From Desulfovibrio sp. (GTDB taxonomy: Bacteria > Desulfobacterota > Desulfovibrionia > Desulfovibrionales > Desulfovibrionaceae): a stretch of DNA of 64,000 bases. Both the position numbers and the translations under genes were made by a program. The stretch lies in assembly GCA_017528345.1 (NCBI GenBank), contig JAFXOX010000002.1, forward strand, positions 19,476-83,475, written 5' to 3'. This document shows positions 33,729 to 41,547 of the stretch, in pieces (within the stretch, counting starts at the first letter, position 1; every line of letters begins with the position of its first letter). The notes under the pieces are model-generated. The model saw only the letters and a list, made by a program, of their open reading frames with translations. It ran no database searches and was not told where the DNA came from.

Positions 33729-34376
33729 ATGCTCAATATTTCTCAGTTGCTGGATACCATCAAGGCCCAACCCTACCGCGAAATTGAAATCACAACCCCC
33801 CACACCGGCGTTTTGACCTTTGCCACTGTTGCTCTGGGCGATCAGGTTCAAGGCCCGCAGGGACAGTGGAAGGAAAAGCGCGGAACACTCCTGGCGACCC
33901 TTGAACGCGAACGGAATCCCAAGCCCATTTGCTCTCTGGAAAAAGGTGAAATCTGTGCCTTGCATACAGAGCTTGAAGGCAAGTTTGTGGAAGCCAACAC
34001 TCCCATTGCCACCATCCGCCATATGCTGACACGAGAAGAGGTAGAGCACATTATCCTGAAAAAGACCCTCTATCTTTTCCGGGCACCTGAGCGGGCCAAA
34101 TACTACTTCACCCCGGAAGTTGACAAAAAAATCCATGCCCAAGACCAGCACTCTGTCAAGGTCCGCGATGGCATGGAGCTTTTCATCATGTCGCGCATGA
34201 AACGCGAGGTGCATCTGCCTTATACAGGGCCTCAAGGTCTCATCTATACCGTGTATTTCAAATACAATGAAAATATTGATGCTGAGGCTCCGCTCATCGG
34301 TGTCTGCACGCAGGAGCAGCTGCCGGCCATTGAGGAAGTCATCATGCGCATCAAAACCGAATGGACAGGAAGGTAG
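33729..34376 (+). CDS. Biotin-carrier-like protein with atypical biotinyl motif
   Basis: 215 residues. Two lipoyl/biotinyl-like half repeats are visible (about 18-98 and 140-195). In the second, VRDGMELFIMSRMKREVHLPYTG aligns by pattern with the BCCP segment around the biotinylated Lys; the canonical EAMKM reads SRMKRE, with Lys158 as the likely modification site. The flanking Met is present but the second Met is Arg. The position directly after the biotin carboxylase and carboxyltransferase genes makes it the operon's carrier. An alternative is a structural subunit with a separate true BCCP elsewhere in the genome. Confidence 0.65.
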   Translation: MLNISQLLDTIKAQPYREIEITTPHTGVLTFATVALGDQVQGPQGQWKEKRGTLLATLERERNPKPICSLEKGEICALHTELEGKFVEANTPIATIRHMLTREEVEHIILKKTLYLFRAPERAKYYFTPEVDKKIHAQDQHSVKVRDGMELFIMSRMKREVHLPYTGPQGLIYTVYFKYNENIDAEAPLIGVCTQEQLPAIEEVIMRIKTEWTGR

Positions 34377-34381
34377 GGAGC

Positions 34382-34720
34382 ATGGGCCAAGTTCTGCAAA
34401 TCCGCGTCAGCGCCGTGACCTGGAATGAGGATCTCGTTGAAAAGCAGTGGCCGAGACTTTCGGACCTCGCCTTCAGCGTGCCCATCAAGCACGAAAAGCA
34501 CGGAGTGCTGGAGATGGTGAGAGCGCTCTCAGAGGGTTTGACCTTCATGGAATGGTCTGCAAAGCGCAAGGAATGTATGGGGCCAGGTATCAGAAAAGCA
34601 GCTGAGCTCAAGAAAACACTTGAAGAGGCCCTGGCCGACTGGAAGCCACGGGAAGCCAATACGGCAAGTGAAGAATTGGAAAAAGTACTGGACGAGCTTG
34701 AGCGAATTTTCACAAACTGA
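34382..34720 (+). CDS. Small protein of unknown function in the carboxylase operon
   Basis: 112 residues, charged, mostly helical by appearance (LKKTLEEALADWKPREANTASEELEKVLDELERIF at the end looks coiled-coil). I do not recognise a domain. GGGAG lies just before the ATG at 34382, and the gap to the carrier gene is 5 bases, so it is part of the same transcript. ssb follows after 32 bases. Confidence 0.65.
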   Translation: MGQVLQIRVSAVTWNEDLVEKQWPRLSDLAFSVPIKHEKHGVLEMVRALSEGLTFMEWSAKRKECMGPGIRKAAELKKTLEEALADWKPREANTASEELEKVLDELERIFTN

Positions 34721-34752
34721 ACGGGAAACGGTAGCGACCGCAAGGAGATACT

Positions 34753-35331
34753 ATGCTCAACAGGGTGATGATCATTGGAAGACTAGGACAGGATCCGCAA
34801 CTCAAGTATTCTCAGACAGGCAGCCCCATAGTCACCTTCTCAGTCGCCACTGATGAGATTTTCACAGACCGAGACGGCATACGTCAGCAACGGACCGAAT
34901 GGTTCAGGGTTGTGGGTTTTGCCAAAACTGCCGAAAATTGTGCCCATTATCTGCATAAAGGCAGTCTCGTCTACGTCGAGGGCAGTCTCCAGACCAGACG
35001 CTGGCAGGATCAGCAGGGACAGGATCATTCTCTGGTAGAAATCAGGGCTCTACGCGTTGATTTTTTAGATAAGCGGGGCGGACCCAACGAAGAGTATGGA
35101 CGTCGCGGCTATGAAGGGGAAAACCGCCAGGCCGGCTATGACGCGGGCCTATCTGCGAGATCTGCGGGAACTTCCTACTCCCCGGCGCCAAACCATGACC
35201 CGATCTTTCCGCAGGACGCCATGGGAGAAAGTGCAGGAAGCTCTCCTTTCGCAAAGCCGAGTGAACAAACGCCAGAGCAGGAAGAAAAAGCGGCTAACGA
35301 CAGCTCAGAAATGGACCATGTTCCCTTCTAG
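34753..35331 (+). CDS. ssb: Single-stranded DNA-binding protein
   Basis: 192 residues. The OB fold spans about 1-110 (MLNRVMIIGRLGQDPQLKYSQTG, TEWFRVVGFAKTAENCAHYLHKGSLVYVEGSL), followed by a flexible Gly/Pro/Ser-rich linker and the acidic tip ending DHVPF, equivalent to the canonical DDIPF that recruits partner proteins. AAGGAG precedes the start. It lies at the end of the carboxylase operon, possibly read with it. Confidence 0.95.
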   Translation: MLNRVMIIGRLGQDPQLKYSQTGSPIVTFSVATDEIFTDRDGIRQQRTEWFRVVGFAKTAENCAHYLHKGSLVYVEGSLQTRRWQDQQGQDHSLVEIRALRVDFLDKRGGPNEEYGRRGYEGENRQAGYDAGLSARSAGTSYSPAPNHDPIFPQDAMGESAGSSPFAKPSEQTPEQEEKAANDSSEMDHVPF

Positions 35332-35363
35332 CCTGTAAAATGGCGAAAAAACAGCATCAAGAG

Positions 35364-35389
35364 TTGACTTTTTGTTCATTTTTTCACAA
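35364..35389 (+). promoter_or_regulatory. Candidate Rex operator and -35 region upstream of sat
   Basis: TTGTTCATTTTTTCACAA at 35372-35389 matches the Rex-type palindrome TTGTGAANNNNTTCACAA with two mismatches in the left arm and a perfect right arm. TTGACT at 35364-35369 abuts it, with a weak -10 (CAAGAT, 17 bases on). Rex is a NADH-sensing repressor reported to control sat in Desulfovibrio vulgaris. The promoter assignment is an inference. Confidence 0.5.
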
Positions 35390-35482
35390 GATGCGACGTG
35401 TTGACCTCGTTAAAGCGTTTTCGTCTCAATATCTGCGTCTTTCAAGCTTGACGAGTTTTCCAAGCTGAATATTTGATGAAAT

Positions 35483-35508
35483 CCGCTGTCCCGGACAGCG
35501 GACTTTTT
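35483..35508 (+). terminator. Terminator-like hairpin between ssb and sat
   Basis: CCGCTGTC (35483-35490), loop CCG, GACAGCGG (35494-35501), then ACTTTTT. It may end the ssb operon, but it lies only 40 bases before the sat start and downstream of the candidate promoter, so it could also be an attenuator or a 5' stability hairpin in the sat leader. Confidence 0.65.
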
Positions 35509-35548
35509 GCGATAGGCAAGAGTTAACTTAAACATTGGAGGAGTTCTA

Positions 35549-36817
35549 ATGTCTAAACTGGTACCCCCTCATGGCGGCAAGGGTCTTGTCTGCTGCCTGC
35601 TCGAAGGCAAGGCTCTGGAAGATGAAAAGAAAAAAGCTGCCGGCTTGAAACAGATTGAAATTTCTTCCCGCGCCAAGGGCGACCTGATTATGATGGGCAT
35701 TGGCGGTTTCTCTCCGCTCAATGGCTTCATGAAAAAAGCCGACTGGAAAAGCGTCTGCGAAAAAATGCTGCTCTCCGATGGGACGTTCTGGCCCGTGCCT
35801 GTCACCTTGGATGTCTCCGCTGAAGACGCCAAGGACATTCAGGGCAAAGAAGTGGCCCTGGTGCGCAATGGCGAACTGATGGCCACCATGAAAGTGGAAG
35901 AAGTCTATGAAATGACTGAAGCCGACAAGAAATGGGAATGCGAGCTGGTCTTCAAAGGCCAGGGCCCAGATTCCGAGAAATTCTGGGAAATTGCTGAAAA
36001 AGACCATCCCGGCGTGAAAATGGTCATGGCCCAGAAGCAGTTCAATATCGGTGGCCCCGTCAAGGTTCTTTCACAGGGCGATTTCCCCGAGAAGTTCAAG
36101 GGCGTTTACAAGACCCCCAAAGAACTGCGCGAGGAAATGGATAAACGCGGCTGGAAAAAGGTTGCAGCCCTGCAGCTGCGTAATCCCATGCACCGCTCTC
36201 ATGAATATCTGGCCAAGCTGGCTGTTGAGACCTGCGACGGTGTGGTCATCCACTCTCTGGTGGGCGCCCTCAAACCCGGTGACATTCCGGCTGAAGTGCG
36301 CGTGAAATGTATCGACACCCTGGTCGAAAAATATTTTGTGAAAGACTTTGTCATTCAGGCTGGCTATCCTCTTGACATGCGTTATGCCGGTCCCCGTGAA
36401 GCTCTGCTCCATGCCACCTTCCGTCAGAACTACGGCATCAACAATCAGCTGGTCGGCCGCGACCACGCTGGCGTGGGCGATTTCTACGGCATGTTCGAAG
36501 CTCAGGAAATCTTCGACAAGATTCCTCAGCCCAAGGAAGAAGGCAAGCGCCTGCTTTGCGAACCCATGAAGATTGACTGGACATTCTACTGCAAAAAGTG
36601 CGACGGTATGGCTTCCATGCGTACCTGCCCCCACTCCAAGGAAGACCGCGTCATTCTTTCTGGTACCAAGCTTCGTAAGATGCTCTCTGAAAAGGCTGAG
36701 GTTCCGGATCACTTCGGCCGTGACGAAGTTCTCACCATTCTGCGTGGCTACTATGAAGGCCTGACAGAAAAGGTCGAGATCAAGATGCAGCGTGCCGCTT
36801 CCGGTTCTTCCATGTAA
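35549..36817 (+). CDS. sat: Sulfate adenylyltransferase (ATP sulfurylase)
   Basis: 422 residues, the size of dissimilatory enzymes in sulfate reducers. It makes APS from sulfate and ATP, the first step of sulfate respiration. Active-site sequence: [14 protein letters not shown] (the QxRNPxHRxHE motif), [12 protein letters not shown] and [12 protein letters not shown]. The zinc-ligand Cys set [16 protein letters not shown] is the type seen in archaeal and Desulfovibrio enzymes. GGAGGAG precedes the ATG. It is a single-gene unit with its own terminator; the leader contains the candidate Rex site. Confidence 0.97.
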   Translation: MSKLVPPHGGKGLVCCLLEGKALEDEKKKAAGLKQIEISSRAKGDLIMMGIGGFSPLNGFMKKADWKSVCEKMLLSDGTFWPVPVTLDVSAEDAKDIQGKEVALVRNGELMATMKVEEVYEMTEADKKWECELVFKGQGPDSEKFWEIAEKDHPGVKMVMAQKQFNIGGPVKVLSQGDFPEKFKGVYKTPKELREEMDKRGWKKVAALQLRNPMHRSHEYLAKLAVETCDGVVIHSLVGALKPGDIPAEVRVKCIDTLVEKYFVKDFVIQAGYPLDMRYAGPREALLHATFRQNYGINNQLVGRDHAGVGDFYGMFEAQEIFDKIPQPKEEGKRLLCEPMKIDWTFYCKKCDGMASMRTCPHSKEDRVILSGTKLRKMLSEKAEVPDHFGRDEVLTILRGYYEGLTEKVEIKMQRAASGSSM

Positions 36818-36841
36818 GCTGACACGGTATTCAATAGCAAA

Positions 36842-36867
36842 GGGGCATCCTTGGGTGCCCCTTTTTT
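36842..36867 (+). terminator. Rho-independent terminator after sat
   Basis: GGGGCA (36842-36847) pairs with TGCCCC (36856-36861), the stem being extendable inward, followed by TTTTTT. Confidence 0.9.
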
Positions 36868-36898
36868 GTCTTTGCTCTCAAATCAAGTCGGAAACGCC

Positions 36899-37876
36899 AT
36901 GGCCGAAAAACACGCTTTCTCCTTCCAGCCGCTGCTTTTTGCTCTTCTCGGAGCTCTCTTCTGTTTTCTCATCGTGCAGGGCAATGAGCTCAATTTCTGC
37001 ACCACCGAAGGCTGCAATCTCTATCACGATATGACCGTAGCCGGCATTTCCATGTGGTGGATCGGCCTGGCAAGCTTTGCCGTTCTGGCGTGTCTCGCCC
37101 TTCTGGCTCCGCCAGCCTTTGGCCGTTTTGTCAGCGGCCTGATGCTCTTTGGCGATTGCGGGCTGCTTACGCTCATGTCCATCACAGCCCCCTGTGTCAA
37201 CTGTCTGATGGTCGCCGTGCTCTTTGCCTTAACCTATCGGGCTTTCCGCAAAGCTCAGGCACAGGCGCATGCCAAGACGTTGCGCACTTCACTTCTTCTC
37301 TGTCTCTGGGGTATTCTTTTCTGCATCAATGCCGGTACCGTTGTCCGCTCGGAGCTGGGCAGCTGGGCCATCAGCGGTAACGAGGACGCACGCGTGCACC
37401 TCTATTTTTCACCTTCCTGCCCTCATTGCCGTGATGCCTTACAATTCTATGCCGGCAGTGTGGAAACCGCCTTTTATCCCATCAAAGACGATGCTGACGA
37501 TATCTACCGCATCCACGCCATGGAACAGGCGCTGGCGCAGGGACTGAATATCGAAGAAGCCCTCAGAGCAGCCCAAAACGCCCAAAAATGGGAGAGCTGG
37601 CTTCATCTGCATCCGCAAATCCTCCTGCTCAACCTGCGACTGCTGCGGAACAAGGCCCATGTCTTTCTGGCAGGCTCACACGGGGTTCCCTTTCTGGAAT
37701 ATCACGGTCTCCCTTCCCTTGTGAGCAAGGAACTGCGAAAAATGCGCCGTCAATCTCAAGCTGCGGAGCAAAAGCCTGAGCCTGCCCCTGCCCCTACCCT
37801 TACCCCCCAGGGGCTTCCGCCGGAACTGTTAGTCCCTGAAGCGTCGCAGTGTACAGGCGCAACACCCTGTCCGTAG
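36899..37876 (+). CDS. VKOR-like disulfide-forming protein fused to thioredoxin-like domain
   Basis: 325 residues. Four to five transmembrane segments (about 10-30, 45-70, 75-100, 108-125, 135-155) carry the pattern of bacterial VKOR homologues: a loop Cys pair (FCTTEGC) and an active CVNC in a membrane helix (TAPCVNCLMVAV). A periplasmic thioredoxin-like domain follows with the motif SCPHC (about 182-186). Such proteins oxidise thiols and pass electrons to quinone, the role of DsbB plus DsbA. The C-terminal 50 residues are Pro-rich. The start at 36899 is the first in-frame ATG after the sat terminator; no strong ribosome site is visible. Confidence 0.7.
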   Translation: MAEKHAFSFQPLLFALLGALFCFLIVQGNELNFCTTEGCNLYHDMTVAGISMWWIGLASFAVLACLALLAPPAFGRFVSGLMLFGDCGLLTLMSITAPCVNCLMVAVLFALTYRAFRKAQAQAHAKTLRTSLLLCLWGILFCINAGTVVRSELGSWAISGNEDARVHLYFSPSCPHCRDALQFYAGSVETAFYPIKDDADDIYRIHAMEQALAQGLNIEEALRAAQNAQKWESWLHLHPQILLLNLRLLRNKAHVFLAGSHGVPFLEYHGLPSLVSKELRKMRRQSQAAEQKPEPAPAPTLTPQGLPPELLVPEASQCTGATPCP

Positions 37877-37982
37877 TTCTCTTCTTCCATGCACTGCCTT
37901 GACACAAGGATCACCGTGATGTGCCCTTTTCGCAGACAGTGCTCTATCTGTCGTCGACGGCTTTTCCGCTGCGAGCAATAAA

Positions 37983-38005
37983 AAAACCGCCCAGTGGGCG
38001 GTTTT
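37983..38005. terminator. Bidirectional terminator between the VKOR gene and flgM
   Basis: AACCGCCC (37985-37992) and GGGCGGTT (37996-38003), with A on the left and TTTT on the right, between convergent genes. Confidence 0.88.
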
Positions 38006-38016
38006 AGGCACAGCGT

Positions 38017-38319
38017 TTAGCTAAAAAGACCTGGCTCTTCTATGAGCATATGCTCGGCAATTTTTCTGCTATCGATCTGATAGGTTCCACTTTGCACCTG
38101 ACTGCGAAGAGCTTCGATCTTGTCCTGCCTCACATCCGGCGCAGCCTGCGCCTCTCGCTTGGCTTCCATCAGAAGCCTGGCTTCATGGGACAGAGAAACA
38201 CTATCGTTCAATGTCTTGCCGGCGCCTGCGCCCTCTTGAGTCCTGATTTGACCAGTCTCAGTCTGCAACACAGAGGCAAGAGCCAAATCTCCCGCTTGTG
38301 AAGGTATCTCCAGAGACAT
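38017..38319 (-). CDS. flgM: Anti-sigma-28 factor FlgM
   Basis: 100 residues. The C-terminal half (VSLSHEARLLMEAKREAQ, then DKIEALRSQVQSGTYQIDSRKIAEHML) is the FlgM domain that binds FliA; the first half is disordered, as usual. Late flagellar genes stay off until FlgM is exported. The ATG at 38319 has GGGAGG upstream. It follows a small gene of unknown role, 16 bases away. Confidence 0.88.
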   Translation of the reverse strand: MSLEIPSQAGDLALASVLQTETGQIRTQEGAGAGKTLNDSVSLSHEARLLMEAKREAQAAPDVRQDKIEALRSQVQSGTYQIDSRKIAEHMLIEEPGLFS

Positions 38320-38335
38320 TCCGCCCTCCCCGGCG

Positions 38336-38767
38336 TCAGTCCGCCTTTTGTTCTTCCAGCATACTGGCATTGATTTTTTCACGTGTCACTCGCCACAGTG
38401 ACATGCGCACCTTGCGCTGTTCTTCTTCCGTCAGCGCCTCCTGCCCCTCGGGTCCGGCCCGAACAATATGCAGGCGTTTGCCCGGAGGGTAGGTGAACAT
38501 CAAAGGGATACCCACAATGGCCGAGAGTTCGCTTCTGATCTCCTCAATGATAGGATTATTGCCCCCTGTATAGATGAGACATTCGTAGATCTCCTTGGCC
38601 ACTTTTTCCACCAGGGCCCTCCGTTTAATAGACGGATCGGGATCCTCAGGGTTTTCACCTGCCTGCATTCTGCACTTGGCGCGATAACGCACAAGTCTAC
38701 GAGCAGCAAGCAATTGCTGCTCATAGCTTTGCAGCATCATTCGAACCCGTAAGGTGGAGTCGCTCAT
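38336..38767 (-). CDS. Unknown protein upstream of flgM
   Basis: 143 residues, soluble and charged. No membrane segment. It contains LVEKVAKEIYECLIYTGGNNPIIEEIRSEL and the tail LWRVTREKINASMLEEQKAD. I do not recognise the family. GAGGG precedes the ATG at 38767. Its position before flgM suggests a flagellar role, but the sequence does not show one. Confidence 0.65.
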   Translation of the reverse strand: MSDSTLRVRMMLQSYEQQLLAARRLVRYRAKCRMQAGENPEDPDPSIKRRALVEKVAKEIYECLIYTGGNNPIIEEIRSELSAIVGIPLMFTYPPGKRLHIVRAGPEGQEALTEEEQRKVRMSLWRVTREKINASMLEEQKAD

Positions 38768-38890
38768 GAATCCCTCTGCTCTTTATCATCGGCCAGCATG
38801 ACAAAAACTTTAGACATTATTTTTGACTATGCACAATTTTCAGTTTTTCTTTCTCCCAAGATCTTTTTTGTTTTCCTGCAAAAAATTGTT

Positions 38891-39778
38891 TTAAGAGGCA
38901 TTTTTTGCCGTAAGACCCACTCTGCGGCAGATCTCAAGACAGATGTCTGCTCGGTTCAAGGTATAGAGATGAACGCCTGGCGCCCCTGCATCCAAAAGAC
39001 GCCTAACCTCTTGACATGCAAAGATCAGACCTGCCTCGCGCACGGCTTCAGCTCCGCCCTTTTTGTCAGCCTCTTCCATCTGCAGATAAAGCTTGCCAGG
39101 GATACTTGCCCCGCTTAAAGACAGAATACGTCTCAGGGAAGCAAAACTCTGTACGGTAAGGATGCCCGGAATGATGGGTTTTGCAATGCCCAAGGCACGC
39201 AGCTCGTCCACCAGATGCAAATATTCCCGCACATCAAAAAAAAGCTGGGTTATGGCGAAATCGGCGCCTGCGGCCATTTTTTCTGCCGTATAGCGGCGAT
39301 CAAGAGCAAAACTGTCCGACTGGGGATGAGGTGTGGGATAACAGGCTACGCCAATTCCCATCTCAGGACGGGTTTTGCGGATAAAGCGCACAAGGTCGCT
39401 GGCATACTGGAAATCGCTGCCATTTGGCTGCCACTGGCTATTTTGCGGTGGATCTCCACGCAAGGCAAGAACATTGTCCACGCCTGCCTCTTGCAGATCT
39501 TTGAGAAACGCGGCAATACTCTTCTTGCTTGCTCCGACGCAGGTCAGATGAGCCATGGTCGTAAGGCCACGCTGGACAAGTTCACGCGTGACTGCCAGCG
39601 TCCTGTCCTGACGGCTACCTCCGGCCCCATAGGTCACTGAAACAAAGAGCGGATTCAAGACCTTGAGCTCATCCACGACCTTGAAAAAGCCTGGCAACGC
39701 CTCAGTCTCTGAGGGGGGAAAGAACTCAAGGGAGACGAAGGGACTGTTGCATGAAGCAAGTTTGACGGCAAGAGTCAC
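38891..39778 (-). CDS. metF: Methylenetetrahydrofolate reductase
   Basis: 295 residues. It reduces 5,10-methylene-THF to 5-methyl-THF for methionine synthesis. TIM-barrel FAD enzyme with VSLEFFPPSETEAL, VTYGAGGSRQDRTL, MAHLTCVGAS, VLALRGDPP, GVACYPTPHPQ, AGADFAITQLFFD and PIIPGILTV. All follow the MetF family order. It is preceded on the same strand by an 8-bp palindrome (39804-39825) that is probably an operator. A weak hairpin lies downstream; otherwise the gene stands alone. Confidence 0.95.
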   Translation of the reverse strand: MTLAVKLASCNSPFVSLEFFPPSETEALPGFFKVVDELKVLNPLFVSVTYGAGGSRQDRTLAVTRELVQRGLTTMAHLTCVGASKKSIAAFLKDLQEAGVDNVLALRGDPPQNSQWQPNGSDFQYASDLVRFIRKTRPEMGIGVACYPTPHPQSDSFALDRRYTAEKMAAGADFAITQLFFDVREYLHLVDELRALGIAKPIIPGILTVQSFASLRRILSLSGASIPGKLYLQMEEADKKGGAEAVREAGLIFACQEVRRLLDAGAPGVHLYTLNRADICLEICRRVGLTAKNAS

Positions 39779-39803
39779 AGTATCCTCCTCGATAAAAGAT
39801 CAT

Positions 39804-39825
39804 TATATCAAGATACATTGATATA
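39804..39825 (-). promoter_or_regulatory. Palindromic operator upstream of metF
   Basis: Perfect arms TATATCAA (39804-39811) and TTGATATA (39818-39825) with the 6-nt spacer GATACA, 26 bases before the metF start. The form (ATATCAA-n6-TTGATAT) resembles sites of ArsR-type SahR methionine-cycle repressors in Desulfovibrionales, as far as I recall the motif. Confidence 0.55.
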
Positions 39826-39873
39826 CTGAAAAGACGGGAAAAAAGCAATACTCGCTTTTCCTAGAAGAACTCT

Positions 39874-40668
39874 ATGCGCCTAGCGTTTTCGCAGAACATG
39901 CATTTCACCTTGGCCATACTTGTCCTTGGCTGTACGCTTTTGCTGACCCCTAGTCAGGGTCTTGCTTGGCAAGAGCTTGAGCCAGGTCTCGATTTTGCCG
40001 AGTTTTCCTTCCTTGAGAGAGAAAAAGCCATTTCTGTTCTGCGTATCGACCCGTCGCAGTTTCACTTTATCCTCTGTGCAGCAAGCGCCAAAAGCAAAGC
40101 AAAACCTCTGTCCCAATGGGCGCATGACTATGCACTGCTGGCCGGCATCAATGCCAGTATGTATCTTAAGGATGGCATTACAAGTACAGGTTATCTGCGT
40201 GAAAAAGAACACGTGAACAATCCCCGCATTCACCAGCGTTTTGGGGCTTTTTTCGTGGCCCAGCCAAAAAAGCAAGGCATTCCCTCTGCGGCCATTCTTG
40301 AACGCGAAGATCCAAATCTTCAGGAAAAACTTGCACAGTACGATCTGGTTATCCAGAATTTCCGGCTCATTGGCCAGGGTGGCCAGATCCTCTGGCCCAA
40401 ATCAGGTCCGCTTCATCCCATCGCCTGTGTTGGGCAGGACAAGGATGGCAAGGTTCTCTTCATCCTCTGCAAAATTCCAACCACAGCACACGCTCTGGCC
40501 GAAGAATTGCTCAAACTGCCCATAAAGCTTTCCCAGGCCATGTACGTTGAGGGGGGACTCGAAGCGGAGCTTTTTGTCCGCGGTGTCAATACCGCCTCTG
40601 AAGAGCGGTATTTCCCATTCCTGAAAATTCATCCAGCTTTGCCCAATGTTCTTGGCCTGCGCAAGTGA
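39874..40668 (+). CDS. Exported phosphodiester glycosidase-like protein (NAGPA/DUF2233)
   Basis: 264 residues. A signal peptide (hydrophobic 12-28, cut after LAW) leads into the NAGPA domain: [50 protein letters not shown] strand and [16 protein letters not shown], where the YVEGG/GINASMY segments normally form the active centre. Family members cleave phosphodiester-linked sugars or act on cell-wall polymers; the substrate here is unknown. It lies divergent from metF and shares its upstream region, so the palindrome there could influence both. Confidence 0.78.
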   Translation: MRLAFSQNMHFTLAILVLGCTLLLTPSQGLAWQELEPGLDFAEFSFLEREKAISVLRIDPSQFHFILCAASAKSKAKPLSQWAHDYALLAGINASMYLKDGITSTGYLREKEHVNNPRIHQRFGAFFVAQPKKQGIPSAAILEREDPNLQEKLAQYDLVIQNFRLIGQGGQILWPKSGPLHPIACVGQDKDGKVLFILCKIPTTAHALAEELLKLPIKLSQAMYVEGGLEAELFVRGVNTASEERYFPFLKIHPALPNVLGLRK

Positions 40669-40771
40669 AGCCCATACCCGCCTTTCTTGCTTTTCCAAGA
40701 CACATAGGATAGAGTCTGCACAATTCCCAAGCCTTATAGGCCGAAAAATCTCTGTCAAAGGGGGTCTGCCC

Positions 40772-41152
40772 ATGCCTGAAAAACGTGAAGTCTATAAATG
40801 CCAGCTTTGCGGTACCATTGTCGAGGTTCTGCATGCAGGAAGCTGTGTGCCCAGTTGCTGTGGACAAGATCTCGTTCGCATGGAAGAAGGGGCCGTGGAC
40901 GCCGCCAAGGAAAAACACGTTCCTGTCATTGAGAAAATCGACGGCGGCTATCGTGTCACTGTCGGTTCTGTGGCTCACCCCATGGTCGAAAAACATTTTA
41001 TCCAGTGGATAGAACTGCTCACAGAAAATTGTGTGCTGCGCCGTGAACTTCAGCCAGAAGAGGCCCCTGAAGCCACTTTTCTGACAGATGCCCAAAAGGT
41101 TAGCGCCCGCGCCTACTGCAATCTCCACGGCCTCTGGAAAGCAGACTGCTGA
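40772..41152 (+). CDS. dfx: Desulfoferrodoxin (superoxide reductase)
   Basis: 126 residues. Two iron sites are present. The N-terminal desulforedoxin site has Cys10, Cys13, Cys29 and Cys30 (YKCQLCG...SCCG). The catalytic site has His49 (KEKHVPVIE), His69, His75 (VAHPMVEKH), Cys116 and His119 (ARAYCNLHG). It reduces superoxide to peroxide with electrons from rubredoxin. The ATG at 40772 has GGGGG upstream. It is followed by rubredoxin and the oxygen reductase gene, the known rbo-rub-roo grouping of Desulfovibrio. Confidence 0.96.
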   Translation: MPEKREVYKCQLCGTIVEVLHAGSCVPSCCGQDLVRMEEGAVDAAKEKHVPVIEKIDGGYRVTVGSVAHPMVEKHFIQWIELLTENCVLRRELQPEEAPEATFLTDAQKVSARAYCNLHGLWKADC

Positions 41153-41280
41153 TCATCCTGCAGTCCAAGTGCTCAGTGTCACGAATTCGCAAACGGTACT
41201 GTGTCGTTTGCCAACAAGCTACAAATGGAGGCAGCGTATTCTCCTCGGCCTGAGACCGAGGCTTCCACGCTGAAAATCTG

Positions 41281-41421
41281 ATGAAAAAATATGTCTGTAC
41301 GATTTGCGGCCACGTCTATGATCCTGCTGAAAACAATAACGTCGCCTTCGAGGATCTTCCTGATGATTGGACCTGTCCGGTCTGTGGCGTAGGCAAGGAT
41401 CAGTTCGAACCCGAAGAATAG
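41281..41421 (+). CDS. rub: Rubredoxin, short form
   Basis: 46 residues. Cys6 and Cys9 (YVCTICG) and Cys32 and Cys35 (WTCPVCG) bind one iron. The usual rubredoxin has about 52 residues; this one lacks part of the loop between DPAE and VAFEDLP, as in the rubredoxin of D. desulfuricans ATCC 27774. It passes electrons to desulfoferrodoxin and to the downstream flavodiiron protein. There is a hairpin (CCTCGG/CCGAGG, 41243-41261) before it, and a ribosome site is weak or hidden. The gene lies between dfx and roo. Confidence 0.93.
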   Translation: MKKYVCTICGHVYDPAENNNVAFEDLPDDWTCPVCGVGKDQFEPEE

Positions 41422-41444
41422 AACTTTCCATCCTCTGCTATTTT

Positions 41445-41471
41445 GGCCGGAATTCACATTCCGGCCTTTTT
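41445..41471 (+). terminator. Terminator after rubredoxin
   Basis: GGCCGGAAT (41445-41453), loop TCAC, ATTCCGGCC (41458-41466), then TTTTT. It separates the dfx-rub transcript from roo. Confidence 0.93.
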
Positions 41472-41547
41472 GCTTGAAAACCATTTCTGATAAACGACTG
41501 TTTTTTTTCTTATTTCCCGTGCATCACACGGCAAAAAGGGAGATTCA

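Noticed and set aside
36071..36712. 213-codon minus-strand frame
   Set aside because: Shadow of sat.
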